Shown in pieces: positions 36,377 through 44,922 of a stretch of DNA of 49,893 nucleotides. The notes beneath the pieces are model-generated. The model made no database searches and was not told where the DNA came from. It saw only the letters and a list, made by a program, of their open reading frames with translations. How positions within the stretch are numbered: the first letter of the stretch is position 1; each line of letters begins with the position of its first letter. Source of the DNA: Planctomycetota bacterium. GTDB taxonomy: Bacteria > Planctomycetota > UBA1135 > GCA-002686595. The position numbers and the translations under genes are program-made. Where the stretch lies: the NCBI GenBank assembly GCA_016795245.1, contig JAEUIA010000111.1, positions 1 to 49,893 on the forward strand, read 5' to 3'.

Positions 36377-37552
36377 TCAGACTTCGTCACCGGCTGCAGG
36401 CACGAGCCGCGCGAGCGCGCGCTCGACCTCACTGAACGTGCGGTCGCGTCGGAACATGTCGCGGCGCGCGAGCCCGGCTTGCGCGAAACGTCGTGCCATC
36501 TTCGGATCGGCGAGCAAGCGGCCGATCGCGGTCTGCAACAGATCGGGCCTGCGCGGATCGACCAGCAGTCCGTTTTCACCGTTCGCGATCACCTCGGGAT
36601 TGCCGCACACGTTGCTGGCGATGATCGGCGTGCCGAGGTTCATGACTTCGAGCAGCGTGTGCGACAAGCCTTCGTACTCGCTGTTCAAGATGAAGATGTC
36701 GGCCGCGCGAATGTAGAGCGGAATCTGTGCGTGCGGCACGTTGCCGAGGAAGCGCACGCGGTGCGCGAGTCCCAAGCGAGCGGCGAGCGCGGTCCATTCG
36801 GCTTGCATGTCGCCGTCGCCGGCCACGAGCAGATGCACGTCCTCCGGCAGCTTCTGCAGCGATTCGATGATGCCGTCGACGCGCTTCCACACCATCAAGC
36901 GACAGATGGTCAAGAGGTAGCGCTTGTCCGTCTCGAGTCCGAGCTGCGCACGTGCATCGGCCTGGGACTCGCGCACGTCTTCAAACTGCGGCCCGTGGTG
37001 TGCGTTGAAGATGCGCTGCACCTTGCCGGGCGCCACGCCGTAGTTCGCGACCAGGATGCTGCGCAGGAAATCCGAGCACGCGACGATGTGGGCGCTCCAT
37101 GACCACCAGAGTCGCTGCAGCGCGCGCGTCAAGCGCACTTTCGCGCCGTATTGCTTGGATTGAAACGTGACGATGTCGTCGCCGCCGCACCAGCCCTTGC
37201 GGTGCGCGATCTCCCACGCGCCGTCGACCATGATGCGAATCATGACGGGCTTTCCGCGCAATTTGGCGGCGAGCACGTGCAGGAGCGCGAGGTGTTCGTT
37301 GACGTACACGACATCGGTACTTCCGGCGGCCTTCAACACGGCGAAGAAGGCGCGCAGGTAGCGCACGGCGTTCGACTTGCTCGCGATCGCGGTGACCTTG
37401 AACGGCCAGCCCTTCGGCTCCGGGTCGGAGCAGAACGCGATCACCTCGACCGTGTGACCGCGTTCGGCGAGAAACCGCCCGAGCGAAGGCACGTAGACGG
37501 CCGGGCCACCCAGATCGGGAGGGAACACAGGCGTCGTGATCAGGACGCGCAT
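36377..37552 (-). CDS. GT4 glycosyltransferase
   Basis: 391 residues. The ATG at 37552 follows CCGAGGATC. N-terminal MRVLITTPVFPPDLGGPAVY with GRFLAERGHTVEV is the acceptor-side Rossmann fold. The C-terminal half has the donor-side motifs YLLTICRLMVWKRVDGIIE, the E-x7-E site EYEGLSHTLLEVMN and GTPIIASNVCGNPEVI. GT4 enzymes transfer a sugar from a nucleotide sugar, keeping the anomeric configuration. It is likely to build a cell-surface glycan or glycolipid. The frame stays open far upstream across the phenylalanine hydroxylase gene on the other strand, which is only a shadow. Confidence 0.9.
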   Translation of the reverse strand: MRVLITTPVFPPDLGGPAVYVPSLGRFLAERGHTVEVIAFCSDPEPKGWPFKVTAIASKSNAVRYLRAFFAVLKAAGSTDVVYVNEHLALLHVLAAKLRGKPVMIRIMVDGAWEIAHRKGWCGGDDIVTFQSKQYGAKVRLTRALQRLWWSWSAHIVACSDFLRSILVANYGVAPGKVQRIFNAHHGPQFEDVRESQADARAQLGLETDKRYLLTICRLMVWKRVDGIIESLQKLPEDVHLLVAGDGDMQAEWTALAARLGLAHRVRFLGNVPHAQIPLYIRAADIFILNSEYEGLSHTLLEVMNLGTPIIASNVCGNPEVIANGENGLLVDPRRPDLLQTAIGRLLADPKMARRFAQAGLARRDMFRRDRTFSEVERALARLVPAAGDEV

Positions 37553-37693
37553 GATCCTCGGGACAGCGCGGTCTTGGGGGGCGTGCGGATCATCGGTTGG
37601 CGGCAGTGTGGAGTCCCGGCAGGCCGCGAACAAGTCGTGCGCGCCGTTGGCCGGCTCGCCGTTCTCGCTGTACGGTTCCTTGGGCGCGTGTGC

Positions 37694-38449
37694 ATGTATC
37701 GCGAGACGCCGCGTCCGCCCGCGAGGAAAAAATTGCACTCCGAACCCAAACGCGCACCGCGTGCTCGACGCGACGAAGTCTGGCGCTCGCTGTTCGAACG
37801 CCAAAGTCCTGCCGTCGCGCTGGGAATGTGCCAGGAATTCCAGCGCGGAATCGCCCTCGCGGGTCTGGAGGCCGCGCGCATGCCGAGGCCGCGTTCGCTC
37901 TCGCGCAGGCTGCACGACCTCTGCGGCTGGCGCATCGAAACGGTCCCCGGGCTGATCCCGGCGGCGGAATTTTTCGCGCTGCTGCGCGACCGGCGCTTTC
38001 CGTCGCCGGACTGGATCCGTCACCCCGATGATCTGGAGTACACGCCCGAACCCGACGCGTTCCATGACCTGTTCGGCCACGTGCCGCAGCTCGCGTCGGC
38101 CAAATTCGGCAACGTCCTCGAACAACTGGCCTCCGCCGCGCGCGGCGCCGACGCCGAGGAATTGACGGCGATCGAGCGCGTGTACTGGTTCACGATCGAA
38201 TTCGGTCTCGTGCGCGAGAACGATGCCGTGAAAGCCCTGGGCGCCGGACTCGCATCGTCGATCGCCGAACTCGATCGCGCCCTGCACGCGCCGGCGATCG
38301 AACGCCGCCGCTTCATGCTCTCGAACGCGCGCCAAAGCCCGTTCGAAACCGATCGCCCGCAAGAGCTCTACATGGTCGCCGATTCGCTCGAAGGCCTGGT
38401 CGCCGACCTGCACATCGAGAGCTGGGATCGAGTGCGTCGCGCCGGTTGA
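37694..38449 (+). CDS. phhA: Phenylalanine-4-hydroxylase
   Basis: 251 residues with the iron site of pterin-dependent aromatic amino acid hydroxylases: H124 and H129 in DAFHDLFGHVP and E169 in YWFTIEFGLV. The length matches the bacterial single-domain enzyme, about 260-300 residues. It converts phenylalanine to tyrosine with tetrahydropterin and oxygen. The ATG at 37694 is the only good start near the family N-terminus, though the first 25 residues (PRPPARKKLH) are unusually basic. It is convergent with purF (4-nt gap). No pterin recycling gene is near. Confidence 0.93.
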   Translation: MYRETPRPPARKKLHSEPKRAPRARRDEVWRSLFERQSPAVALGMCQEFQRGIALAGLEAARMPRPRSLSRRLHDLCGWRIETVPGLIPAAEFFALLRDRRFPSPDWIRHPDDLEYTPEPDAFHDLFGHVPQLASAKFGNVLEQLASAARGADAEELTAIERVYWFTIEFGLVRENDAVKALGAGLASSIAELDRALHAPAIERRRFMLSNARQSPFETDRPQELYMVADSLEGLVADLHIESWDRVRRAG

Positions 38450-38453
38450 TCGA

Positions 38454-39935
38454 TCAAGTACGGCACCCGACTTCGTCGCGTGCGCTCATGCGTTCGCCGG
38501 CGATCGCGGTCAGGCGTTCGACGGTAATGTCGCCGGTCGGATACTCGCCGGTGAAGCACGCATTGCAGAACTTCTCGATCTTCGGATTGCCGACGCGCGC
38601 GGCAGCGTTCATCGCTTCGCGGTCCAGGTAGATGAGGCCGTCGACGCCGAGCTCAGTCGCGATCTCGTCGTTGGTCTTGTTGGTGGCGACGAATTCGGTC
38701 TTGGTCGCCATGTCGATGCCGTAGGGGCAAGGCGCGATCAGCGGCGGGCTGCAGGAGGCGAGGTAGACCTTCTTGGCGCCGGCGTCGCGCGCCATCTGCA
38801 CGATGCGGGCGGCGGTGTTGCCGCGCACGATCGAGTCGTCGACGAGCAGGACGTCCTTGCCTTCGAACTCGAGCGGGATCGGGTTGAGCTTGCGGCGGAT
38901 CGAAGTCCGGCGGCTCGACTGGTTCGGCATGATGAAGGTGCGGCCGATGTAGCGATTCTTGACCAGGCCTTCGCGGTAGGGGACGCCGAGCTCCATCGCC
39001 ATCGCCAGCGCGGCATCGCGCGAGCTGTCGGGCACGGGGATGATCGCGTCGGGCATCGGGCGCTTTTCGGCGACCCATTGTTGCGCGAGGGCTTCGCCGA
39101 AGCGCCCACGCGTCTTGTAGACCGACATGTCGTCGAGGAACGAATCGGGGCGCGCGAAGTACACCAGCTCGAAAATGCAGGGGCGGTGCGGCTTGTCCGA
39201 GAGCTTGCGGCGTTGCACGACGCGATCGTGACCGACGAACACGGCCTCGCCGGCGTCGAGGTCGAAGCTGCGGTCGTAGCCGTTGACGTCGAGCACGACC
39301 GATTCGCTGGCGCACGCGAACCAACGGCCTTCGCTCGTGGTTTTTTCGCCGAACACGCACGGCTTGATGCCGTACGGATCGCGGAACGCGACCAGGCCGA
39401 CGTCGGGCAGAACCGCAACGACCGAATAGGCGCCGCGCACGTCCTTGTAGACCTTCTTCACGGCGGCGAACACGTCCTCCGCTGTGACCGAATGGCCGGC
39501 GCGGATGCGCTCGTTGAGGGCGCTGGCGAACGCGAACAAGATCACTTCGACGTCGCACGTGCTGTTCATGCGCGTGCCGGAGTTCTTGAAATGACGCTCC
39601 ATCAGCTCCTGGAAGTTCGTCACGTTGCCGTTGTGCGCCATCGCGACACCGACCGGGAAGGTCAAGTGGAAGGGCTGCGCGTCGTCCATGCTGCCGCGTC
39701 CGACGGTCGGATAGCGCACGTGGCCCACGCCGAGGTTTCCGCGCAGACGCGGCATGTTCTTCTCGTTGAAGATCTCGAGCACCAGCCCGAGGCCCTTCTT
39801 CACGTGGAAGGCCTCCGTGAACGTGATGATCCCGGCCGCGTCTTGACCGCGGTGTTGGACGGCCAGGAGGCCTTCGTAGATCTCACCCGCGACGTCGGTG
39901 CCGTCGGGTCCGTAAATGCCGATGTATCCGCACAT
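38454..39935 (-). CDS. purF: Amidophosphoribosyltransferase
   Basis: 493 residues. The start at 39935 is chosen because Cys2 (MCGYIGIYG) becomes the N-terminal nucleophile after Met removal; the longer frame would hide it. The glutaminase part is 1-240 (MAHNGNVTN, RDPYGIKP). The PRPP loop is VLLVDDSIVRGNT. Cys residues in CIFELVYFARPDS, APCPYGIDM and FCNACFTGEYPT match the four ligands of the iron-sulfur form found in Bacillus subtilis, so a 4Fe-4S cluster is likely. It makes phosphoribosylamine, the first step of purine synthesis. It stands alone, not in a pur operon. Confidence 0.96.
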   Translation of the reverse strand: MCGYIGIYGPDGTDVAGEIYEGLLAVQHRGQDAAGIITFTEAFHVKKGLGLVLEIFNEKNMPRLRGNLGVGHVRYPTVGRGSMDDAQPFHLTFPVGVAMAHNGNVTNFQELMERHFKNSGTRMNSTCDVEVILFAFASALNERIRAGHSVTAEDVFAAVKKVYKDVRGAYSVVAVLPDVGLVAFRDPYGIKPCVFGEKTTSEGRWFACASESVVLDVNGYDRSFDLDAGEAVFVGHDRVVQRRKLSDKPHRPCIFELVYFARPDSFLDDMSVYKTRGRFGEALAQQWVAEKRPMPDAIIPVPDSSRDAALAMAMELGVPYREGLVKNRYIGRTFIMPNQSSRRTSIRRKLNPIPLEFEGKDVLLVDDSIVRGNTAARIVQMARDAGAKKVYLASCSPPLIAPCPYGIDMATKTEFVATNKTNDEIATELGVDGLIYLDREAMNAAARVGNPKIEKFCNACFTGEYPTGDITVERLTAIAGERMSARDEVGCRT

Positions 39936-40132
39936 GTGGGGCTCTTTCGCGCTGCACTGAATGCCCAGTAAACCGGGAATGTAATCGACGGCGAGCGCCG
40001 ACCCCACCCGAAACCTGTGGCAGATGCTCGACTGACCTTGGGGGAGCCCCGCGCGCGCTTCGAAGGTACCTGCCCCGGCGGTTGCGCGGTACGATCCGCC
40101 GGCTTTGAAGCGGGACGAGTAGAGACCGGCAC

Positions 40133-41890
40133 TTGAACCACCACCGCCGCAATATCCTCGTTTTCGTCGCGCTGCTCGTCTGCGCGCGGATGGCTCTGGT
40201 CCTATCGCTCGCGGACGCCTTCGGTTACGGCGAGGAGTTCGCGAAGAGCGGCGCGGCCAAGGCCATGCTCGACGGCTTGGGGTTGCCGCACCACGTGCTG
40301 AACTACGCCTACCACGAGGGCGGTGGGTTCCTCGTGTCGCACCTCGAGGCGCTGGGGTTCCTGCTCCTCGGGCCGTGCGTGCTGGTGGTCAAGCTCGTGG
40401 CGATTGCGTTCGCCATCACGACCCTGGTCGTCGGTGCGTGGATGGTGGCAGAGCACGTGTCGGTGCGGGCCGCGTATGTGTTCGCGACCTTCTTCGTGCT
40501 GGCGCCGGAGACTTTTCAGCGCGTTTCCTTGCTGAGTCTGGGCACACACGTCGAAGCGTGTGTGTTCATCCTGCTCGCGTTCCACTTCACGACGCGCGTC
40601 GTGCGCGGTGACGGCAGTCCGAATCGCGCTGCGATCTGGCTGGGACTCGTGGGCGGATTCGGTTGTTACGTCGGTCTGCAGATGCCGCCCGTGTTGCTCG
40701 TGTGCGGGATCGCCGTCCTGGCGACGCTGCGCGGGAAAGTGCTCCTAGGCGTGGTCGTGCGCGGGCTCGCGGGCTTCGTGATCGGAGCGATCCCGCTGTG
40801 GTGGATGATGTCGAAGATCGGCGTCGGCGGTGTGTACATCTATCGCGCTTCGGGCGCCGAGGGCCGTCCGGGATTCTTCGAGTCCTTACCGCAACTGGTT
40901 GCGCCCATCCTGAACTCGCGCGATCCGTTGACCTGGGCCCAGACGATCGGATTCGTGGCCGTGATCGCGTGGGGGCTCGCGCTGCGTCGCTCGCGAATGC
41001 AGTGGATCCTGCTCGGCTACCTGCTCGTCTTTGCCATCGGTTGGGGAGCGAGTGGATTCGTGCTGAAGTACGACGGCACGTGGTTCTACCTCTTGCGGCT
41101 CGTGCCGCCGTGGCTCGTCGTGACGATCCTCGCGGCGATCGGTGTCGACACGCTGTTCGCGCGCGGCGGCACCGCGCGTGTTTTGGCGCTGATTGTGTGT
41201 GCGACGGCGGTGCTCTCCGGCGTCGTCGGTTTCGTTCGACTCGCAGGTGAAGGGCGTCCCGCGAGCCCGCGCGAGAACTTCGACATCTTGCTGCACACAC
41301 GCGGATACTCGCACCAGGAGTACATCCTGCAAGTCGAGTGGCACTTCGCGGGCAGTGCAGAGGACAAGGCCAGGGTGTTCCTGCGCTCGAAGGACGACCC
41401 GGCCCTGCTCGTGCCGGAGATCGCGAACGCGCTCTATTCAGTGCACAGCGCCTACGCGAGCGACGAGATCAAGAACCGCACGCTGGACGACGTGTTGCCC
41501 CAATTGGAGTCGGTGTTCGGCGCGAATCACGATCTGGCGCTGCTCGGGTTGGGGATGTTGGTGCACGGCAATTGGGAATTCGACTTCCCCGCCGCCTACG
41601 CGCGCATCGAGTCGTTGCCGGAGAAGCTGCGCGAGCCGCTCGCCGAAAGCCTGGGGCGCGCGGGCCGCGGACCAGCCTTCCGAACCGATCGATTGTCGCG
41701 TCATCTGGAGGTGGTACCGCCGGAGCGTTGGCACGATGCGTGGTGGCGCGGCATCGGCTGGCGCCTGCACAAGACCTTCCGCTTGCGCCCCGACCTCGCG
41801 CGCCATGCGATCGCGAGCCTGCCCGAGAACGCGCGCGCGCCGGCGACTCTAGGCTGGGAACGTGCCCGTCGCCTCGATTGGATCGAGTGA
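40133..41890 (+). CDS. Polytopic membrane glycosyltransferase-like protein
   Basis: 585 residues with about ten membrane helices in the first 370 (for example VLVVKLVAIAFAITTLVVGA and WLVVTILAAIGVDTLFARGG), then a soluble C-terminal domain of about 200 residues rich in Arg, Glu and Leu. An early loop LADAFGYGEEFAKSG sits where GT39/GT83-type polyprenyl-sugar transferases carry acidic catalytic residues, so that family is the best guess, but the sequence is not diagnostic. The TTG at 40133 gives the right N-terminal helix (LVFVALLVCARMALVL). It converges on the ChbG-like gene, with hairpin B between the two ends. Confidence 0.7.
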   Translation: MNHHRRNILVFVALLVCARMALVLSLADAFGYGEEFAKSGAAKAMLDGLGLPHHVLNYAYHEGGGFLVSHLEALGFLLLGPCVLVVKLVAIAFAITTLVVGAWMVAEHVSVRAAYVFATFFVLAPETFQRVSLLSLGTHVEACVFILLAFHFTTRVVRGDGSPNRAAIWLGLVGGFGCYVGLQMPPVLLVCGIAVLATLRGKVLLGVVVRGLAGFVIGAIPLWWMMSKIGVGGVYIYRASGAEGRPGFFESLPQLVAPILNSRDPLTWAQTIGFVAVIAWGLALRRSRMQWILLGYLLVFAIGWGASGFVLKYDGTWFYLLRLVPPWLVVTILAAIGVDTLFARGGTARVLALIVCATAVLSGVVGFVRLAGEGRPASPRENFDILLHTRGYSHQEYILQVEWHFAGSAEDKARVFLRSKDDPALLVPEIANALYSVHSAYASDEIKNRTLDDVLPQLESVFGANHDLALLGLGMLVHGNWEFDFPAAYARIESLPEKLREPLAESLGRAGRGPAFRTDRLSRHLEVVPPERWHDAWWRGIGWRLHKTFRLRPDLARHAIASLPENARAPATLGWERARRLDWIE

Positions 41891-41899
41891 AACGGTCGC

Positions 41900-42041
41900 C
41901 GCCCGAACGACCTTGACCGTACGGAGCCAGGCTCCTGTGGTGCAAACTCGCCGGCGTTGAATCGCACGCCACCGGCAGGCCCTGCGCCGGCGAGTTTGCA
42001 CCACAGGAGCCTGGCTCCGTACGGTCAAGGTCGTTCGGGCG
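41900..42041 (-). repeat. Perfect 57-bp-arm hairpin, copy B
   Basis: Arms 41900-41956 and 41985-42041 are perfect inverted copies around a 28-nt loop (41957-41984). Read on the minus strand, the loop matches those of copies A and C (5 of 28 positions differ from C), so this copy is in reverse orientation. The middle of the arms (GTACGGAGCCAGG, GTGGTGCAAACTCGCCGGCG) is shared with A and C; the outer 13 bp are not. The right arm overlaps the end of the ChbG-like gene and supplies its stop codon. Confidence 0.95.
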
Positions 42042-42918
42042 TGGGACGCGACGCGAGGTAGCGGTAATTCACCAGCTCGACGTCGTTGTGAGCGAGGGCG
42101 GCGCGCACTTCGGGGGCGGTCACGGCTTCGAATTCGGCGCGGCGGCGGGCCGCACCGTACCTGGCGTTGGCGTTGCCGGCGTCGGTGCCGTCGCTCGGGT
42201 GCACCATCAGTTCGCTGACCTTGCCGCGTGCGAGCTTGGCGAGGGCGCGTTCGAGCCACAGCTTGTCGACTTCGCCGGACTTGACGAGGCCGATGAACTC
42301 GTCGGGCATCTGCAGACGATCGGCGTCGCCGCGCCGCGCGAACTTGTTGCTGAGTGTGATCAGGATCGAGAGCGGATAGCGCGCGATGGGCGCGCCTTGG
42401 AATTCCGAGATCGAGCTGAACTCCGGCCGCCGTGCGCACACGACACCGAAGCGCACGCCCAGGTCGTGCACGATGCGGCCCACGGACGGCAGCGCATGCA
42501 GGTGACAGTGACTGTCGAGGTGCGTCGGTACCAGTCCGGCGCGCGTCACACGCTCGATCTGGGCGGCGTACTCGGTCTCGACCTGTTCGCGCGGAATACG
42601 GCCGAAAAACAGCGCGGAAACGACCGTACCCAGCGGTTTCAGCCGCCCGTCCGCGCCGACGAGCGCCGGAATTTTCTCCACGGGCGCCGCCGGACGTTCG
42701 TCGTGCAGGACCAGGTGCACGCCGACACCGAGTTCAGGTCGCGCACGCGCGCCCGCGACCGCATCGTCGAACTCAGCACCGGTCGCCATGATGCTGGCGC
42801 TCGTGACGATGCCGCGCTCGTGCCCCTCGAAGATCGCGCGATTGACCGCGCGCGACATGCCCAGATCGTCGGCATTGACGATCAAGTAGCGCTTCTTCGG
42901 ATCGAGTGTGGACGACAT
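42025..42918 (-). CDS. ChbG/HpnK (YdjC) family carbohydrate deacetylase
   Basis: 297 residues. Metal-site residues of the YdjC fold are present: D17-D18 in YLIVNADDLGMS, H68 in LGVGVHLVLHDE and H133/H137 in PTHLDSHCHLHA. The family removes N-acetyl groups from sugars such as chitobiose or hopanoid-linked glycans; the substrate is not clear here. It follows the GT2 gene on the minus strand by 15 nt. The final residues TPERP and the stop are encoded within the right arm of hairpin B. Confidence 0.88.
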   Translation of the reverse strand: MSSTLDPKKRYLIVNADDLGMSRAVNRAIFEGHERGIVTSASIMATGAEFDDAVAGARARPELGVGVHLVLHDERPAAPVEKIPALVGADGRLKPLGTVVSALFFGRIPREQVETEYAAQIERVTRAGLVPTHLDSHCHLHALPSVGRIVHDLGVRFGVVCARRPEFSSISEFQGAPIARYPLSILITLSNKFARRGDADRLQMPDEFIGLVKSGEVDKLWLERALAKLARGKVSELMVHPSDGTDAGNANARYGAARRRAEFEAVTAPEVRAALAHNDVELVNYRYLASRPTPERP

Positions 42919-42933
42919 GACGCGGTGCGCGCG

Positions 42934-43707
42934 TCAGCGCTTGGGATACGCGCCGCGCACACGATTCCAGACTACCGTTCCGATCTCCTTCAAGACGGTC
43001 AAGTACGTGCTCATGCGCACAGAGCCGCCGACCTTGTGCTCGCAGTGGATCGGGACCTCCGCGACGGAATAGCCGAAGCGTTTGGCCAGGAACAAGACCT
43101 CGAAGTCGAAGCCGAACCCGTCGATCTTCTGGGCCGCGAACAGCTTGCGCGCGACGTCGGTGCGGTAGAGCTTGAACCCGGCTTGCGTGTCGTGGAAACC
43201 GCTGACGACGAAAAGCGAAACCAAAGACTGCCCGATCCCGCCCAGAAATCGCCGCACTTTCGGGTACTCGACGTGGCTCCCCGGCGCGCGCTTGCTGCCG
43301 ATCACGATCGGATGGTCCTCGGCGTGCGGCTCGAAGCTCTCCAATTCGGTGAGCTTGATCGAAAAATCAGCATCGACGAACAGCAACCACGTCGTGCGCG
43401 TCTCGAGCACGCCCCGCCGAATCGCTGCGCCCTTGCCGCGCCGTTCGGGCTGGCGAGCGACGCGCACGCGCCCGCCATAGGTCTGCTCGATGAAATCGGC
43501 GGTGCCATCCGAGCTGCCGTCGTCGATGACCAGGACTTCGAAGCGTTCGAAGCGCGATGCGTCGTAGGCGAAGACCTTGTCGAGCGTGTGCTTGATCCGC
43601 CGCGACTCGTTGTACGCGGGGATCATGATGGTGAGGTCGCGGATCAGGAGAAGGCTCCGGGCGCTTCGGCGCGCGACCAAGGTATCGACCGTTTCTCCGG
43701 CGGCCAA
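42934..43707 (-). CDS. GT2 family glycosyltransferase
   Basis: 257 residues from a TTG at 43707; starts further in (for example the TTG at 43680) are possible, and the true start is unsure because the beginning overlaps the 3' end of the upstream gene by 64 nt. The GT-A fold is clear: TIMIPAYNESRR, VLVIDDGSSDGT, the DxD motif in LLFVDADFS (D112, D114) and FGFDFEVLFLAKRFG, a pattern of dolichyl- or polyprenyl-phosphate sugar transferases. It likely charges a lipid carrier for envelope glycans and sits beside a deacetylase. Confidence 0.88.
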   Translation of the reverse strand: MAAGETVDTLVARRSARSLLLIRDLTIMIPAYNESRRIKHTLDKVFAYDASRFERFEVLVIDDGSSDGTADFIEQTYGGRVRVARQPERRGKGAAIRRGVLETRTTWLLFVDADFSIKLTELESFEPHAEDHPIVIGSKRAPGSHVEYPKVRRFLGGIGQSLVSLFVVSGFHDTQAGFKLYRTDVARKLFAAQKIDGFGFDFEVLFLAKRFGYSVAEVPIHCEHKVGGSVRMSTYLTVLKEIGTVVWNRVRGAYPKR

Positions 43708-44873
43708 CGCGTCTCTTTGGTCTCGAAGGCGAGCTTTTCCGCCCAGTCCAGCAGGGCACGGGCCGTCCGCTCGGGGTCCGTCGCGTCGAAGCGTGCCGCG
43801 TAGACCTGTCCGCTCTGGCTGTGGCGGTAGAGCGGGTCGTAGTAGCGCTCGAGCAGCAACGCGACGAGTTCGCGCTCGCGACCGGCGTCCAGCATCGACA
43901 CCAGGCTGGGTGCGTCGGCGGCGCGCGTCAGGCGCTCATCCACGAACGGCAGTCGCGCGCGCAACTCGGCACGGCTGGCGGCGTCGGCCAGGTAGTCCTC
44001 GCACAGGACGTCCACGCGCCGCTCGACCGTGGCTTCGAGCTGCACGTCGACGCCGTTCGCCATCGCCTGCCACAGTACGTTCGGCACGATCGCGTCGCCG
44101 ACCTTGCGGCTCTCGCCCTCGACGAACAGCACCGGGCCGAACCCGCGCGCGATGCGAGCGCAGATCCTGCTCTCGAAGAGCTTCTGCGAACACGGTTGCA
44201 GGCCGACCATCCCGAGCAGCGAGCTGCGGTGACCCGCGAGCCCCTCGAGGTCGAGCACGGCGCCGGGCTGCAGTCGTTCGATCGCACGCAGGACGAGCGT
44301 CTTGCCGACGCCGGTCAATCCGCGCAGCACGATCACGCGTGGATAGGTCGCCGACCCGAGCTCGCGGTTCACCCACGCGCGATAGCCCTTGTACCCGCCT
44401 TCGAGCATCGTCGCCTGTTCGAGTCCGAGCGAGCGCACCAGCGCGATGACGCTGCGCGAGCGCAAGCCGCCGCGCCAGCAGTGCATCACGACCGGAGCCG
44501 CGCCAGCAGGTTCGATCGCGGCCGACATCAGCGCAGCCGACATGTGCTCGTAGCCGCCCGCAGTCATCTCCGCGGCGCGCGCTTCGATGTCGTCCGCATT
44601 CGGAGACCACTGCGTGAGCCGCGCGATCTCCAGGACCATGTCGCGGATCTTCGCACGCACGATCTCGCGGCCCTCCGCGAACGCCGCCTCGGGCGAGTCC
44701 TGGCTGTACAAGGTGCCGACCAGAGCGCGCTGCACGTCGTCGAACAGCGGCACGTTGACCGCACCGGGCACGTGGTCCTCGGCGAACTCCGACGGGCTGC
44801 GCAGGTCGACGACGCGCCGCATGGGGAGGCGCATCAACGCATCGGCCCCGATGCGGGGCATCCCCGACGGCAT
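43644..44873 (-). CDS. selU: tRNA 2-selenouridine synthase
   Basis: About 409 residues from the ATG at 44873 (an ATG at 44897 is also possible). The N-terminal rhodanese domain has VVDLRSPSEF and the active Cys in VVMHCWRGGLRS, and the C-terminal part a P-loop LRGLTGVGKT. This is the layout of SelU/MnmH (YbbB), which replaces sulfur of 2-thiouridine in tRNA wobble positions by selenium via a geranylated step. It implies that selenophosphate is made elsewhere, since no selD is in the window. CAGGAACT precedes the ATG at 44873. Confidence 0.9.
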   Translation of the reverse strand: MPSGMPRIGADALMRLPMRRVVDLRSPSEFAEDHVPGAVNVPLFDDVQRALVGTLYSQDSPEAAFAEGREIVRAKIRDMVLEIARLTQWSPNADDIEARAAEMTAGGYEHMSAALMSAAIEPAGAAPVVMHCWRGGLRSRSVIALVRSLGLEQATMLEGGYKGYRAWVNRELGSATYPRVIVLRGLTGVGKTLVLRAIERLQPGAVLDLEGLAGHRSSLLGMVGLQPCSQKLFESRICARIARGFGPVLFVEGESRKVGDAIVPNVLWQAMANGVDVQLEATVERRVDVLCEDYLADAASRAELRARLPFVDERLTRAADAPSLVSMLDAGRERELVALLLERYYDPLYRHSQSGQVYAARFDATDPERTARALLDWAEKLAFETKETRWPPEKRSIPWSRAEAPGAFS

Positions 44874-44907
44874 AGTTCCTGTCCGCGACTCCAACATGGA
44901 ATCGGAC

Positions 44908-44913
44908 AGTATA
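44908..44913 (-). promoter_or_regulatory. -10 hexamer candidate for selU
   Basis: TATACT on the minus strand, close to the TATAAT consensus, about 11 nt from the longer start (44897) and about 35 nt from the chosen start. With the chosen start it leaves a short leader with a ribosome-binding site; with the longer start the mRNA would be almost leaderless. No strong -35 box is seen (TTGACC is too close). Confidence 0.4.
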
Positions 44914-44922
44914 CGTGCGCGG

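Noticed and set aside
37553..38413. Upstream extension of the GT4 frame
   Set aside because: It is antisense to the phenylalanine hydroxylase gene, whose metal site is intact; the ATG at 37552 starts the canonical GT4 fold.
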